DNA of 24,572 bases from contig JALOLW010000042.1 in the NCBI GenBank assembly GCA_025455795.1, forward strand, positions 1 through 24,572, written 5' to 3'. This stretch comes from Spirosomataceae bacterium (GTDB lineage: Bacteria > Bacteroidota > Bacteroidia > Cytophagales > Spirosomataceae). Positions 14,872-22,585 of this stretch are shown here, in pieces; the stretch's first letter is position 1, and every line of letters begins with the position of its first letter. A program made the position numbers and the translations under genes. The notes under the pieces were generated by a model. It had not been told where the DNA came from and made no database searches. It worked only from the letters and a program-made list of their open reading frames with translations.

Positions 14872-15351
14872 CTATTTTAACTTTAACATTTTGATAGCGG
14901 TGATGGCGGCCTCGTCGCCTTTATTGCCGTGAATGCCGCCTGCGCGGTCGAGGGCTTGTTGCTGGTTGTTGGGCGTCAAAACCCCAAAAATAACGGGTTT
15001 GTTGTATTTCAAAGCCACGTTGGTCAGTCCCTGCGCTACGGCGTGGTTGATGTAGTCGTTGTGTTTGGTTTCACCTTGTATCACGCAACCAATGGCAATC
15101 ACGGCGTCAATATCGGGTTTTTGGGCAAATACCTGCGCCCCAAAACTGAGTTCATAGCTGCCGGGTACGTTGGCCCGAACGATGTTGGCGGCTCGTGCGC
15201 CATATTGAAGGAGAGTTTGGTATGCTCCTTCGTAAAGTGCCTCGGTCACTTCACTGTTCCACTCAGCTACCACGATGGCAAACCTCTTTTGGCTTATGTC
15301 AGGCAAGCCGTCGGTTGAGAAAACACTTAAATTTTTGTTAGCAGAAGACAT
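14872..15351 (-). CDS. ribH: 6,7-dimethyl-8-ribityllumazine synthase
   Basis: This encodes 159 residues. RibH joins 5-amino-6-ribitylaminouracil and 3,4-dihydroxybutanone phosphate in the second-last step of riboflavin synthesis. It forms a cytosolic pentamer or 60-mer shell. Visible motifs are AIVVAEWNSEVTEALYEGA, VRANVPGSYELSFGAQVF, the GCVIQGETKHNDYI segment that binds substrate phosphate and holds the catalytic His, and GGIHGNKGDEAAITAI at the end. The Trp in AEWN replaces the more usual Phe; both are known in the family. It lies 56 bases downstream of the LptF-like gene and 6 bases upstream of hisH. Confidence 0.96.
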   Translation of the reverse strand: MSSANKNLSVFSTDGLPDISQKRFAIVVAEWNSEVTEALYEGAYQTLLQYGARAANIVRANVPGSYELSFGAQVFAQKPDIDAVIAIGCVIQGETKHNDYINHAVAQGLTNVALKYNKPVIFGVLTPNNQQQALDRAGGIHGNKGDEAAITAIKMLKLK

Positions 15352-15407
15352 TTTAGAAAATTATCGAATAAAAACGGGTGAATGAGTCATGAACATTGAA
15401 AGGGATT

Positions 15408-16898
15408 TCAGCCCCGCAAGGGTTTGAAACCCTTGTAGGGTTGTAAATAGGGTAAAACCTTGGCGCGCATTTTTTCCCACCAGATTGTATAGACGTCGTT
15501 GTCAAACAGTCGGGAGTCTTTTACGGCGCGGTCTATAAAATAAATACTGACCAAAAACAAAAGCGCGTTGGAAAACCACGCACCCACGGGCACCCACACA
15601 AGGCCGTCTTTGGCCCATTTATCTCCCTGAATTGTAAGCACATACGACAAAATAAAAAACAAGACCGACACCAAAACGGGAATCCCGAATCCACCTTTTT
15701 TGATGATAGCACCGAGTGGCGCACCGAGCAGAAACATAATCAAACACGAGAGGGCTTGGGTGTATTTGTGGTGCATTTCCAAGTCGTAGGGATACCACAT
15801 TTTCTCTTTGTCGGCGATGTACGTCCTGTTGCTCGAAATCGTCGCTTTGAGGTTTTGGGCTTGGGTGAGGGCGGTGGCCAACAGTTGTTCTTTTTCAGTC
15901 TTTGTAAAAGGCTTCTTCTTTTTCAGCAAGGTATCAATCCAAGGGCCTTTTTTGGGCGCGGTGGCGGTCAAGAAGTCTTTGCGAAAGGCATAACTAAAAT
16001 ACTGCTTCGATTGCGTAAAAAGCCCGTCTTTGCTTTTGCGGTAATCTTTGCGGAGCGAGTCGGCCACTTTGCGAAGTTCGGCGGCGTTTTTCATGTACCA
16101 GTGGTATTGAAACTGGTTTTCGTCGGTACGCTTCAATCCAAACGACTCCAAACTCACCACCATTTTGTAATGCTCAAACTTAGAACGCGAAAAAGGCTTG
16201 CTCTCGTCGGTGCCGTAGCGGTTTTGACTTTGGCTGTTTTCGGAGTATTGATTGCCATTGTAAAGCTCAAACACCAAGTAGCTTTTGTTGTTGATGGTGT
16301 ACATCAGCCCCGAATCGGCCAAAATCACCTCGCGGTTGCCCGCGTTGTAGTCGGTAGGTGGGTGTCTATAAATCACGAGTCCTTTGAGACTCTTGCCATT
16401 CGGAAATTTTTTGTCCACTTTGATATTATAGCCAGGCAGGTCGTTATAAAAAATCCCCTCTTTGATGTTGAGGGTGGCTTTGGCGGTTTTGATGTCGTAG
16501 AGGAGGCTATATCCTTTGAGATTGGCCCAAGGCGCGACTTCGTTGTTGTACCAAAACGAAAACAGCGTAATCAAACACACCAACACCAACACCGAACGCA
16601 TGGCCCGCCAAGTAGAAATACCCGCGCTTTTGATGGCGGTAAGCTCAAAAAACTCGCCTAAGTTGCCAAAAGTCATCAGCGAAGAAAGTAGGACTGCAAG
16701 CGGTAAGGCCGTGGGGATGGTGATGAGGCTGAAGAAAGTGAAAAGTTTAACATAGTTTAACAGCTCAATGTCTTTACCCACGAGCTCGTTGAGGTATTGC
16801 GAAATGAGCCTCATCAAGAAAATAAAAATCACCACACAGAGTGTCAGCACAAACGGCCCCAAAAATGACCGTAAAACGAACTTATCAATCTTTTTCAT
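15408..16898 (-). CDS. LptF/LptG-family permease
   Basis: This encodes 496 residues of the YjgP/YjgQ family. LptF and LptG form the inner-membrane part of the LptB2FG transporter that moves lipopolysaccharide to the outer membrane. Three N-terminal helices lie in the first ~130 residues (starting MKKIDKFVLRSFLGPFVLTLCVVIFIFLMRL), with ELTAIKSAGIS between them. A large periplasmic beta-jellyroll domain (about 130-360) follows, longer than in E. coli as is usual in this phylum. Three C-terminal helices include LIMFLLGAPLGAIIKKGGFGIPVLVSV. Which of LptF or LptG it is cannot be decided. The last residues (YKGFKPLRG) are encoded by a palindromic repeat (15417-15435). Confidence 0.9.
   Translation of the reverse strand: MKKIDKFVLRSFLGPFVLTLCVVIFIFLMRLISQYLNELVGKDIELLNYVKLFTFFSLITIPTALPLAVLLSSLMTFGNLGEFFELTAIKSAGISTWRAMRSVLVLVCLITLFSFWYNNEVAPWANLKGYSLLYDIKTAKATLNIKEGIFYNDLPGYNIKVDKKFPNGKSLKGLVIYRHPPTDYNAGNREVILADSGLMYTINNKSYLVFELYNGNQYSENSQSQNRYGTDESKPFSRSKFEHYKMVVSLESFGLKRTDENQFQYHWYMKNAAELRKVADSLRKDYRKSKDGLFTQSKQYFSYAFRKDFLTATAPKKGPWIDTLLKKKKPFTKTEKEQLLATALTQAQNLKATISSNRTYIADKEKMWYPYDLEMHHKYTQALSCLIMFLLGAPLGAIIKKGGFGIPVLVSVLFFILSYVLTIQGDKWAKDGLVWVPVGAWFSNALLFLVSIYFIDRAVKDSRLFDNDVYTIWWEKMRAKVLPYLQPYKGFKPLRG
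15417..15435. repeat. Palindrome encoding the LptF-like C-terminus
   Basis: CAAGGGTTT, a central G and AAACCCTTG form perfect 9-base arms. This sits in the last codons of the permease and is followed on the plus strand by TAGGGTT. It resembles short dispersed repeats, and could also act as a transcription attenuator between the permease gene and ribH. Confidence 0.7.
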
Positions 16899-16942
16899 TC
16901 CATTTTTTGGTTATTGGCAATGGTTTTTGGCTGTTTTGAAAA

Positions 16943-16972
16943 CAAAACTACACACCAATCCCAAATAACCAA
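16943..16972 (-). promoter_or_regulatory. Promoter of the LptF/LptG-ribH-hisH unit
   Basis: The minus strand reads TAGTTTTG at 16943-16950, an exact -7 box. TTG at 16970-16972 is 19 bases upstream. The permease ATG lies at 16898, 44 bases past the box. Three closely spaced genes (permease, ribH, hisH) follow. Confidence 0.6.
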
Positions 16973-16983
16973 TTACTTCGGGA

Positions 16984-17376
16984 CTAACTCCCCACGATTT
17001 CTTTGAGGCTTTCGATGAGTCCATCCCACAAGTCGGCCAACTCTTCGGCGTCGGTATTGGTAGAATAGTCCGTGATGCGCAAGTAAGTAGTCCCTGTCAA
17101 ATCACTCACGTCGAGTTTGAACTCAATGTAGTTGTTGTCGCGGTTGGTGTCACTTGTATTGAGAAACTCAAACTTGACGCTTTTGTTGAGTCTTAGTGAA
17201 CTTTGGTCAGCGATGTGACTTTCTTTGTCCCAAATGAAGTCAAACTTATGGTCGGATAAGGTATTGACCTTGTCACAAAACCACTGCGAAAGCCCAGAGG
17301 CTGTACTCAGATAAGGAAAAAGCATCTTGGTAGAGGCTTTTATCTCATATTCGTTGGAATACTTAAATTTTTGCAT
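16984..17376 (-). CDS. START-like/SRPBCC small protein
   Basis: This encodes 130 residues. The pattern resembles the AHSA1/START-like (SRPBCC, helix-grip) fold found in many Bacteroidota: an N-terminal strand KYSNEYEIKAS, a helix KMLFPYLSTASGLSQWFCDKV, alternating beta strands (KFDFIWD, VKFEFLN, NYIEFKLDVSD, TYLRITDY), and a C-terminal helix ADLWDGLIESLKEIVGS. Such proteins have a hydrophobic cavity and often act as ligand-binding or co-chaperone-like units, but no function is known for this branch. A plausible promoter lies upstream (TTTG, 19 bases, TATTTTG). It is adjacent to, but 85 bases upstream of, the LptF-like gene. Confidence 0.8.
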   Translation of the reverse strand: MQKFKYSNEYEIKASTKMLFPYLSTASGLSQWFCDKVNTLSDHKFDFIWDKESHIADQSSLRLNKSVKFEFLNTSDTNRDNNYIEFKLDVSDLTGTTYLRITDYSTNTDAEELADLWDGLIESLKEIVGS

Positions 17377-17447
17377 AATTCTTGGGGTCTAAACGTGTCA
17401 CTAAGCAGCGGCAAAATAGAAACTTCTGTCAATTATTCAAAATCTGC

Positions 17448-17478
17448 TTGGGTAATTATATTTTTTGTACTAATTTTG
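17448..17478 (+). promoter_or_regulatory. Promoter of the tRNA-Met locus
   Basis: TAATTTTG at 17471-17478 is an exact -7 box, and TTG at 17448-17450 is 20 bases upstream. Transcription should start near 17484, just before the degenerate tRNA copy. Confidence 0.6.
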
Positions 17479-17492
17479 CGGCATGAAATTAC

Positions 17493-17573
17493 GGCGAAGT
17501 AGCTCAGATGGTTAGCCAATTCCATTGCGAGCGAGGATTCATAACCCTAAGGTCGGCAGTTCATATTATAATT
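17493..17573 (+). pseudogene. Degenerate tRNA-Met copy
   Basis: This is a damaged tandem copy of the tRNA-Met that follows. GTAGCTCAGATGGTTAG (17499-17515) and a 29-base stretch covering the anticodon arm, variable loop and start of the T-arm (17534-17562) are identical to the intact gene. Between them are about 14 extra bases (CCAATTCCATTGCG) in the D-arm. The 3' T-stem and acceptor are replaced by an A/T-rich end (ATATTATAATT) that cannot pair with the 5' GGCGAAG. It cannot fold as a working tRNA, but it is transcribed ahead of the intact gene. Confidence 0.8.
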
Positions 17574-17647
17574 GGCGGGGTAGCTCAGATGGTTAGAGCG
17601 TAGGATTCATAACCCTAAGGTCGGCAGTTCGATCCTGCTCCCCGCTA
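17574..17647 (+). tRNA. tRNA-Met (anticodon CAT)
   Basis: A 74-base cloverleaf. The acceptor is GGCGGGG/CCCCGCT with discriminator A, the D-arm is GCTC...GAGC, the anticodon arm is TAGGA-TTCATAA-CCCTA (anticodon CAT at 17608-17610), the variable loop is AGGTC, and the T-arm is GGCAG-TTCGATC-CTGCT. CCA is not encoded. The anticodon stem has one A-C mismatch at its loop end. The lack of an unpaired first base argues against initiator tRNA, so elongator Met is most likely. A lysidine-modified tRNA-Ile reading AUA also has CAT and cannot be fully excluded. Confidence 0.93.
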
Positions 17648-17655
17648 CAAAACAG

Positions 17656-17682
17656 AAGCCTCTGATAATCAGAGGCTTTTTT
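17656..17682 (+). terminator. Intrinsic terminator after tRNA-Met
   Basis: AAGCCTCTGA (17656-17665) pairs perfectly with TCAGAGGCTT (17669-17678) around TAA, and the 3' arm runs into a T-tract. This is a textbook terminator, nine bases after the tRNA. The stretch up to 17743 holds nothing further. Confidence 0.92.
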
Positions 17683-17743
17683 GTTGCTTTTTAGGTGAGA
17701 TGCTTCCCAAAAAGAGTACCGATAAGGAGACAGTCGGAGTCGT

Positions 17744-18838
17744 CTAAATCAACACTTTCTTGCCACCTGCCGCGATAGATTTGTAAATCGCCTCTATCAC
17801 TTTCATGTCTTTGAGCCCTTCTTCTCCCGTCATGTTGGGGTCGGGGGTGCCGTTGAGGATGCAGTCAGCGAGGCCGTCCATTTGCCAAGTTTGGTGCATT
17901 TTGGAGGTGTCAAGGTTCATATCGCCATTGCGCGTGCGGCCTTTGATAGGGCCGTAGCCAAACGCAGGACTCATATCTACAAACCCTTTTTCACCGATAA
18001 CGTACAGGCGTTCAAAATTGTTAAAATTGTAGGTGGTAGCACACGACGCAATGGCGCCACTCGGAAAACCCATCTGAAAAGTGATGGTTTCGTCCACTTC
18101 TTTGAATTTCACGGGGTCGGTTTTGGATTCTTGGGCGGTAATCCAGACGGGTTCTTCGCCCGTGGCGTAGCGAGCGCCGTTGATGCAGTAAACGCCAACG
18201 TCCATGAGTGCCCCGCCGCCCGCGAGGTTTTTGCGAAGCCGCCACTGCGTGGGGTCACCGATACGGAAACCGTCGTAGGTATTGACGTGCATGATTTTGC
18301 CGAGTTCACCGCTTTGTCGCAGCCGAATCAGCTCGCGCGTATGAGGCTCAAAGTGAAGCCGATAGCCGAGATATAGCTTGACGTTGGCCTTTTTGCAAGC
18401 GGCTATCATTTCTTCGGCTTCTTTGACCGTAACACTCATGGGCTTTTCACAAATCACGTGCTTACCCGCTTTGGCAGCCCTAATCACAAACTCGTGGTGC
18501 ATGGCATTGGGCAGGCATACATACACGGCGTCTATGTTGGGGTTGTTTTTGAGGTCGTCGTAGTTTTGGTAATTGTAAAAATTGGCCTTTTCGAGACCGT
18601 GTTCTGCCATCCATTTTTCTACTTTTTCGGGTGTGCCAGTCACACCACCCACGAGTTTGGCGAGTTTGCAATCTTTCATGGCTCGGGCTACGCGCGCGGC
18701 GTAGCTACCCAAGCCAACGAGTGCTACGCGCAACTGACGGTCGGCGGGCGTGTGGGCAGAAGTGGGGAGTTGAGACAGCAACGGGGCAGCCAAAGCCGAC
18801 CCGCCCATCTGGCGCAAGAAATCACGGCGAGAGTTCAT
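17744..18838 (-). CDS. Tat-exported Gfo/Idh/MocA family oxidoreductase
   Basis: This encodes 364 residues. The N-terminus NSRRDFLRQMGGSALAAPLLSQL is a twin-arginine signal, so the folded, cofactor-loaded enzyme is probably exported. A Rossmann domain follows (VALVGLGSYAARVARA, about 38-53), with the family motif CEKPMSV at 130-136 and the C-terminal dehydrogenase/trimer-forming domain with GYRLHFEPHTR and MDVGVYCINGARY (Asp214, Tyr218). It resembles glucose-fructose oxidoreductase-like enzymes that keep NADP(H) bound tightly. The likely substrate is a sugar or sugar derivative, but which one cannot be told. It stands alone, with no sugar-uptake or glycosidase genes nearby. Confidence 0.92.
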   Translation of the reverse strand: MNSRRDFLRQMGGSALAAPLLSQLPTSAHTPADRQLRVALVGLGSYAARVARAMKDCKLAKLVGGVTGTPEKVEKWMAEHGLEKANFYNYQNYDDLKNNPNIDAVYVCLPNAMHHEFVIRAAKAGKHVICEKPMSVTVKEAEEMIAACKKANVKLYLGYRLHFEPHTRELIRLRQSGELGKIMHVNTYDGFRIGDPTQWRLRKNLAGGGALMDVGVYCINGARYATGEEPVWITAQESKTDPVKFKEVDETITFQMGFPSGAIASCATTYNFNNFERLYVIGEKGFVDMSPAFGYGPIKGRTRNGDMNLDTSKMHQTWQMDGLADCILNGTPDPNMTGEEGLKDMKVIEAIYKSIAAGGKKVLI

Positions 18839-18951
18839 CGGAAAAAGGGTTTGTTTTGAAATAAAAGCAGCAAAGAAACGATTTTTACCAGTACAAGGCT
18901 GAAAGCTCTGTCAATCACCGCACGACAGAACAAACATTCTAACAACCGCTA

Positions 18952-19569
18952 CTACTTATAATCAGCGATGTTGATTTGTTTGTCACAAAAATCGTATTCT
19001 GAGGGGATATTAGAACAAATCACGACGATTTGCGTGGCGGTGAGTTTTTGGACCTCGGTCTTGTACCAATCCGACCAACGGGCGTCGAGGTTGGAAGTTG
19101 GTTCGTCGAGCAGTACCAGAGGCACGTCCGAATAAAACGCCAGTGCGAGTTTGAGTCGCTGCTTCATTCCCGACGAAAAATACTTGACATACTTATCTTT
19201 GGCCGCTTGCAGTTCGAGTTGTTCCAACAAAAAAGTGTGACTGATGCCTGCTTTGAAAGGCTTAAACTGCACGTGGAAGTCGAGCAGTTCGGCCAACGTA
19301 AACTCCTCAATGAGTTCGAGATAAGGCGCGGCAATGACCATGTACTTAAACCATGATTCCTCCGCGATGGCCTGTTGGGGAAAAGCATACAAGATTTTGC
19401 CTTCGGAGCGAGGCATCGCCCCCGAAAGCACCTGCAATAGCGTGGATTTGCCACTGCCGTTGGGGCCAATGATTACACAGCTTTGTCCAGCGTGAAGTTC
19501 TAAATCAAGATTCCGAAAAATCCATTCGCGCTTGAAACGCTTGCCGAGTTGTTGGAGGTGAATCTGCAT
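18952..19569 (-). CDS. ABC transporter ATP-binding protein
   Basis: This encodes 205 residues from the ATG at 19569; an in-frame TTG eight codons upstream is less likely. It has Walker A (GPNGSGKST, 35-43), a Q-loop region, the signature FSSGMKQRLKLAL (in place of LSGGQ), and Walker B LVLLDEPTSNLDARW. Where most ATPases have the H-loop histidine, the sequence reads VVICSNIPSEYDFCDK. The switch residue therefore seems to be Asn, which may be normal for this branch. The protein is short, a single nucleotide-binding domain. No permease gene lies beside it, so it must work with a membrane partner encoded elsewhere or have another role. Confidence 0.88.
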   Translation of the reverse strand: MQIHLQQLGKRFKREWIFRNLDLELHAGQSCVIIGPNGSGKSTLLQVLSGAMPRSEGKILYAFPQQAIAEESWFKYMVIAAPYLELIEEFTLAELLDFHVQFKPFKAGISHTFLLEQLELQAAKDKYVKYFSSGMKQRLKLALAFYSDVPLVLLDEPTSNLDARWSDWYKTEVQKLTATQIVVICSNIPSEYDFCDKQINIADYK

Positions 19570-19720
19570 TTGAGGCAAAACAGTACGGCACAAATGTCTA
19601 AAATTTTGTCAAGGTTCGCAAACGCCTTTTTTCAGCATTATTGACTACTGAGATAAGTCGAGTCTTGCCTTTGGAACATTGGCTTGTCAGCTTCAAATCT
19701 TGTACTTTGTAAATATCCTC

Positions 19721-21079
19721 TCAAAACCTCACCACAAATTTGTGCATATTGGGCCGGATAAATTCGTAGCCAATACTGGCGTGGTGGTAGTTGAGGATAC
19801 GCTTTGTGATACGCAGCCCAAGCCCCGAACCAGCCGTATTTTGGGCATTGCTACCGCGCACAAAAGGCTCAAAAATCTTTTCGGCCAATGACAAGTCCAT
19901 CGGAGAGCCTGTGTTGATAAAATCTATTTCCAATGGTGCTTTCTGGCTATTTTGGTGGATTTTGACCGTCAAAACAGGTTGGTCAGCATAGAGATAGGCA
20001 TTTTTGAGGAGGTTGAAAAACGCAATTTCCAACAGCGATTTGGCCGCTTTGACCTCCAACGTTGGCGTGTCCCCGTCGTGTTCGACTATTTCAAAAATCA
20101 TCTGGAAATCAGGATATTGCTTTTTGAGTTTTTCGTAAGCATCAAAAATTACCTCGTCCACGCGCTCATTTTGGAGGTGTTTTTCAGAATCAACCCGATT
20201 CATCCGTGCCAACAGCAACAGCGAATGCACCAACTCCGACATTTGCTGTACGTCGTTGGTCATGCTTCGTAGATACTGCATCGTAGCCTCATTTTGGGGC
20301 TGCCGCATGAGGTTATCGAGCTGCATGGAGAGCCTCGTGATGGGCGTGCGTAGCTCGTGCGAAGCATTGGAAGTAAACTCTTTTTGGGCGTTGTAGGCAC
20401 GCTCTATGCGCCTCAGCATCTGATTAAACGACTTGGAAAGCAGGTTGATTTCGTCCTTACTTTTGGTTTCGGGCAGTTGGGTGTTGAGTTCATGGATGGT
20501 GATGTCGGCGATGGTTTCTTGGAGGTTGTCCAACGGGCGCACCAAGCGCACCACTATCCAGTACGTGACGAGCCATACCACCAAACTTCCAATCAAAAAC
20601 ACCGACAATAGCGTAATGGCCAAGTAGCGGAGCTTGCTAAAACCGTACTTGTCTTCGGCGGCAATGAGTACGTAGTAGTCAGGATTGCCGTCATAAAAAA
20701 GGCCGAGGAGTTCCTTCTCTTCATTTTCCCTAAAAAAAGTCCGATTGCGTTGGAGTTCTTTCAAATCCTCAATGCTCCATTTGACCGACGTATCGTCTAT
20801 GCTGCTGTAAATCAGGTTGAACTGATGGTCAAAGACGAGGGTTTTTTCGTTGTAGAGTTTGTGGAGGGTATTGCGGTCAATGATTTTGAGCAACGTCCTG
20901 TCCACTTCTTTGACTTTGAGCAGCAGCCGTATCGTAGTGAGGGCTTTTTCTTCGAGGCGGTCGGCAAATTCTTGGGTCCGAAACGACGCAAACGAAAAGT
21001 AAATAAACAACAACGCCAACCCGAAGAGCAGCGCGAAAGCCATGCTAAGATACAGCGCGAGGCGTTGTTTGAGGGTCAT
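19721..21079 (-). CDS. OmpR-type sensor histidine kinase
   Basis: This encodes 452 residues. Two membrane helices (about 8-30 and 152-178) flank a small periplasmic sensor domain of about 120 residues. HAMP follows (about 175-230, VRPLDNLQETIADI), then HisKA with the phosphorylated His241 in NASHELRTPITRL. The HATPase_c domain has FFNLLKNAYLYA (N box), INTGSPMD (G1 region), IFEPFVRGSNAQ (F box) and GSGLGLRITKRIL (G2). Its start codon overlaps the stop of the response-regulator gene by four bases (ATGA), so translation is coupled. The stimulus is not evident. Confidence 0.93.
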   Translation of the reverse strand: MTLKQRLALYLSMAFALLFGLALLFIYFSFASFRTQEFADRLEEKALTTIRLLLKVKEVDRTLLKIIDRNTLHKLYNEKTLVFDHQFNLIYSSIDDTSVKWSIEDLKELQRNRTFFRENEEKELLGLFYDGNPDYYVLIAAEDKYGFSKLRYLAITLLSVFLIGSLVVWLVTYWIVVRLVRPLDNLQETIADITIHELNTQLPETKSKDEINLLSKSFNQMLRRIERAYNAQKEFTSNASHELRTPITRLSMQLDNLMRQPQNEATMQYLRSMTNDVQQMSELVHSLLLLARMNRVDSEKHLQNERVDEVIFDAYEKLKKQYPDFQMIFEIVEHDGDTPTLEVKAAKSLLEIAFFNLLKNAYLYADQPVLTVKIHQNSQKAPLEIDFINTGSPMDLSLAEKIFEPFVRGSNAQNTAGSGLGLRITKRILNYHHASIGYEFIRPNMHKFVVRF

Positions 21080-21762
21080 TCTTTTTCGGCTTTGAGGTAA
21101 TACCCGTAGCCAGGACGGGTATGGATAAGTTTGGGCGTAAAGTTTTTGTCAATCTTCTTTCGCAAGAAGTTGATATAGACCTCAATCGTGTTGGTTTGGG
21201 TGTCAAAGTGAATGTCCCAGACGTGGTCAGAAATGGTCTGTTTTGACAAAACGCGGCCTTTGGCTTGGGCCAAAAACACGAGGAGCTGGTACTCACGCGG
21301 GCTGAGTTCTATGCGCTCGCCTCCGCGCACGACGGTCTGCTCGGTGAGATTGATGGTCAAATTTTCTACGACCAACAAGTCGTCTTTTTCTTGGGGCTTG
21401 GTGCTGCGGCGCAGCAGGGCCACCACGCGCAGGTACAGTTCGTCAAAGTGAAAAGGCTTGGTGAGGTAGTCGTCGGCTCCGTGCTCAAAGGCTTCCATTT
21501 TGTCTTGAATATCGCTGTAAGCCGTAAGCATCAAGATGGGCGTGGCTCGGTCGGTTTCACGGATTTGGCGGCACACGTCCAAGCCATTCATTTTGGGGAC
21601 GTTGATGTCGAGCAGGAAAATATCGTAGGTGTTGCCGCGCAGTTGCCGAAAAAACGTTTCGCCGTCAAAGACACAGTCGCAGGTGAAACCTTTATGGGTC
21701 AAAAAAGTGCTGGTTTCTTTCGACAGCACGGGGTCGTCTTCTAAGAGCAGGATTTTTGACAT
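21076..21762 (-). CDS. OmpR/PhoB-family response regulator
   Basis: This encodes 228 residues. The receiver domain (1-120) shows LLLEDD (acidic pocket at 9-10), phosphoacceptor Asp52 in LLDINVPKMNGLDV, Thr80 in MLTAYSD and Lys102 in DYLTKPFHFDEL. A winged-helix Trans_reg_C domain (about 130-225) has LSPREYQLLVFLAQAKGRVLSKQTISDHVWD, TNTIEVYINFLRKKID and IHTRPGYGYYL. It is the first gene of an operon with the kinase. An exact -7 box lies upstream at 21807-21814, in the short gap after the DUF2490 gene. Confidence 0.95.
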   Translation of the reverse strand: MSKILLLEDDPVLSKETSTFLTHKGFTCDCVFDGETFFRQLRGNTYDIFLLDINVPKMNGLDVCRQIRETDRATPILMLTAYSDIQDKMEAFEHGADDYLTKPFHFDELYLRVVALLRRSTKPQEKDDLLVVENLTINLTEQTVVRGGERIELSPREYQLLVFLAQAKGRVLSKQTISDHVWDIHFDTQTNTIEVYINFLRKKIDKNFTPKLIHTRPGYGYYLKAEKE

Positions 21763-21806
21763 GATGGTTGCTGTGCGAAACTATCTTTGTGGAAATAAGC
21801 AAAACG

Positions 21807-21814
21807 CAAATTTA
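21807..21814 (-). promoter_or_regulatory. -7 box of the two-component operon
   Basis: The minus strand reads TAAATTTG here, an exact TAnnTTTG match 45 bases before the response-regulator ATG. No good -33 TTTG was found about 20 bases upstream, so the promoter may need an activator or may be weak. Confidence 0.45.
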
Positions 21815-21821
21815 GAAGAAA

Positions 21822-22574
21822 TCAAGACTTGGGCTTGTAAAAGTCTATATTTGAAGTTAGCCCTACTTGTAGCGTAGGGTTATTTTCGATGCGTTTGCCG
21901 TCGGCTTTTACAATGATTTGGTCCATTAATCCCACCTCTATTCGCCCCAATCGAGGGTATTTATAGCCAATAGCGATGTAAGCGCGGTTCTGGTCGAAAA
22001 TATTTAGTCCTACATTTTTACCAAAATTAACAAAGACTTCATTGTAAATGGAAGCATACCAAGACTTATCAATGATGCTCTTGCCTTTGAAAGGAAACGA
22101 AGCCCGATAAAGCATCCTAAAACGATTGCTGTACACGGCTTTTCCTGCTTTGTAGCTTGTGCTTACTTGTACGGGGTTGTGTATGAAGCGTTGTTCCAAT
22201 CGAATTCGGCTTACCACTTCAAGGCGTTCCATTTGACTTTTAAATTGTATCTGTTGCCAAAGCCGATGCTCTGGAAATGTGCTTTTAGCGGCAAATTCAC
22301 CGTATGGATACGTTTCTACAAAACAATACCCTACCGTACCAAAAGCGTTTGCCGTAAAATGGTAATTGATGCCCGTACGCAACAATAACTGCTGAGGATT
22401 AACGATGAACTGATTTCGACGCCACTGTGCTTCTACATGCACGCCCCATCGGGAGGCAACTTTATGGTCACCAAAGTACATCAACCAAGCGTCAGTATTG
22501 GTGGTGTACTGGCGTTGGGTCCATCCAAAAGTCCACCCAAAGCCTAAAAATACAGTCAATAAGATTCGTTTCAT
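21822..22574 (-). CDS. DUF2490 family outer-membrane protein
   Basis: This encodes 250 residues. A signal peptide (MKRILLTVFLGFGWTFGW, then TQRQY) precedes a beta-rich protein with many aromatic strands, as in DUF2490: TDAWLMYFGDHKVASRWGVHVEAQWRRNQF, NPQQLLLRTGINYHF, FPEHRLWQQIQFKSQMERLEVVSRIRLEQRF and a C-terminal strand TLQVGLTSNIDFY. It is probably a barrel in the outer membrane. The family is widespread in Bacteroidota with no assigned role. It begins 11 bases after the SulP stop, so it is very likely in the same operon as the SulP transporter and may serve the same solute. Confidence 0.82.
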   Translation of the reverse strand: MKRILLTVFLGFGWTFGWTQRQYTTNTDAWLMYFGDHKVASRWGVHVEAQWRRNQFIVNPQQLLLRTGINYHFTANAFGTVGYCFVETYPYGEFAAKSTFPEHRLWQQIQFKSQMERLEVVSRIRLEQRFIHNPVQVSTSYKAGKAVYSNRFRMLYRASFPFKGKSIIDKSWYASIYNEVFVNFGKNVGLNIFDQNRAYIAIGYKYPRLGRIEVGLMDQIIVKADGKRIENNPTLQVGLTSNIDFYKPKS

Positions 22575-22585
22575 GGGAGGTTTGG

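Noticed and set aside
15756..16661. 301-codon open frame on the plus strand opposite the LptF/LptG-like gene
   Set aside because: The minus-strand permease has clear membrane helices and family motifs; the plus frame is its antisense shadow.
21783..21790. TATCTTTG on the plus strand, an exact -7 match
   Set aside because: It would transcribe antisense into the DUF2490 3' end, and no upstream -33 element or plus-strand gene is present. Probably chance in A/T-rich spacer.
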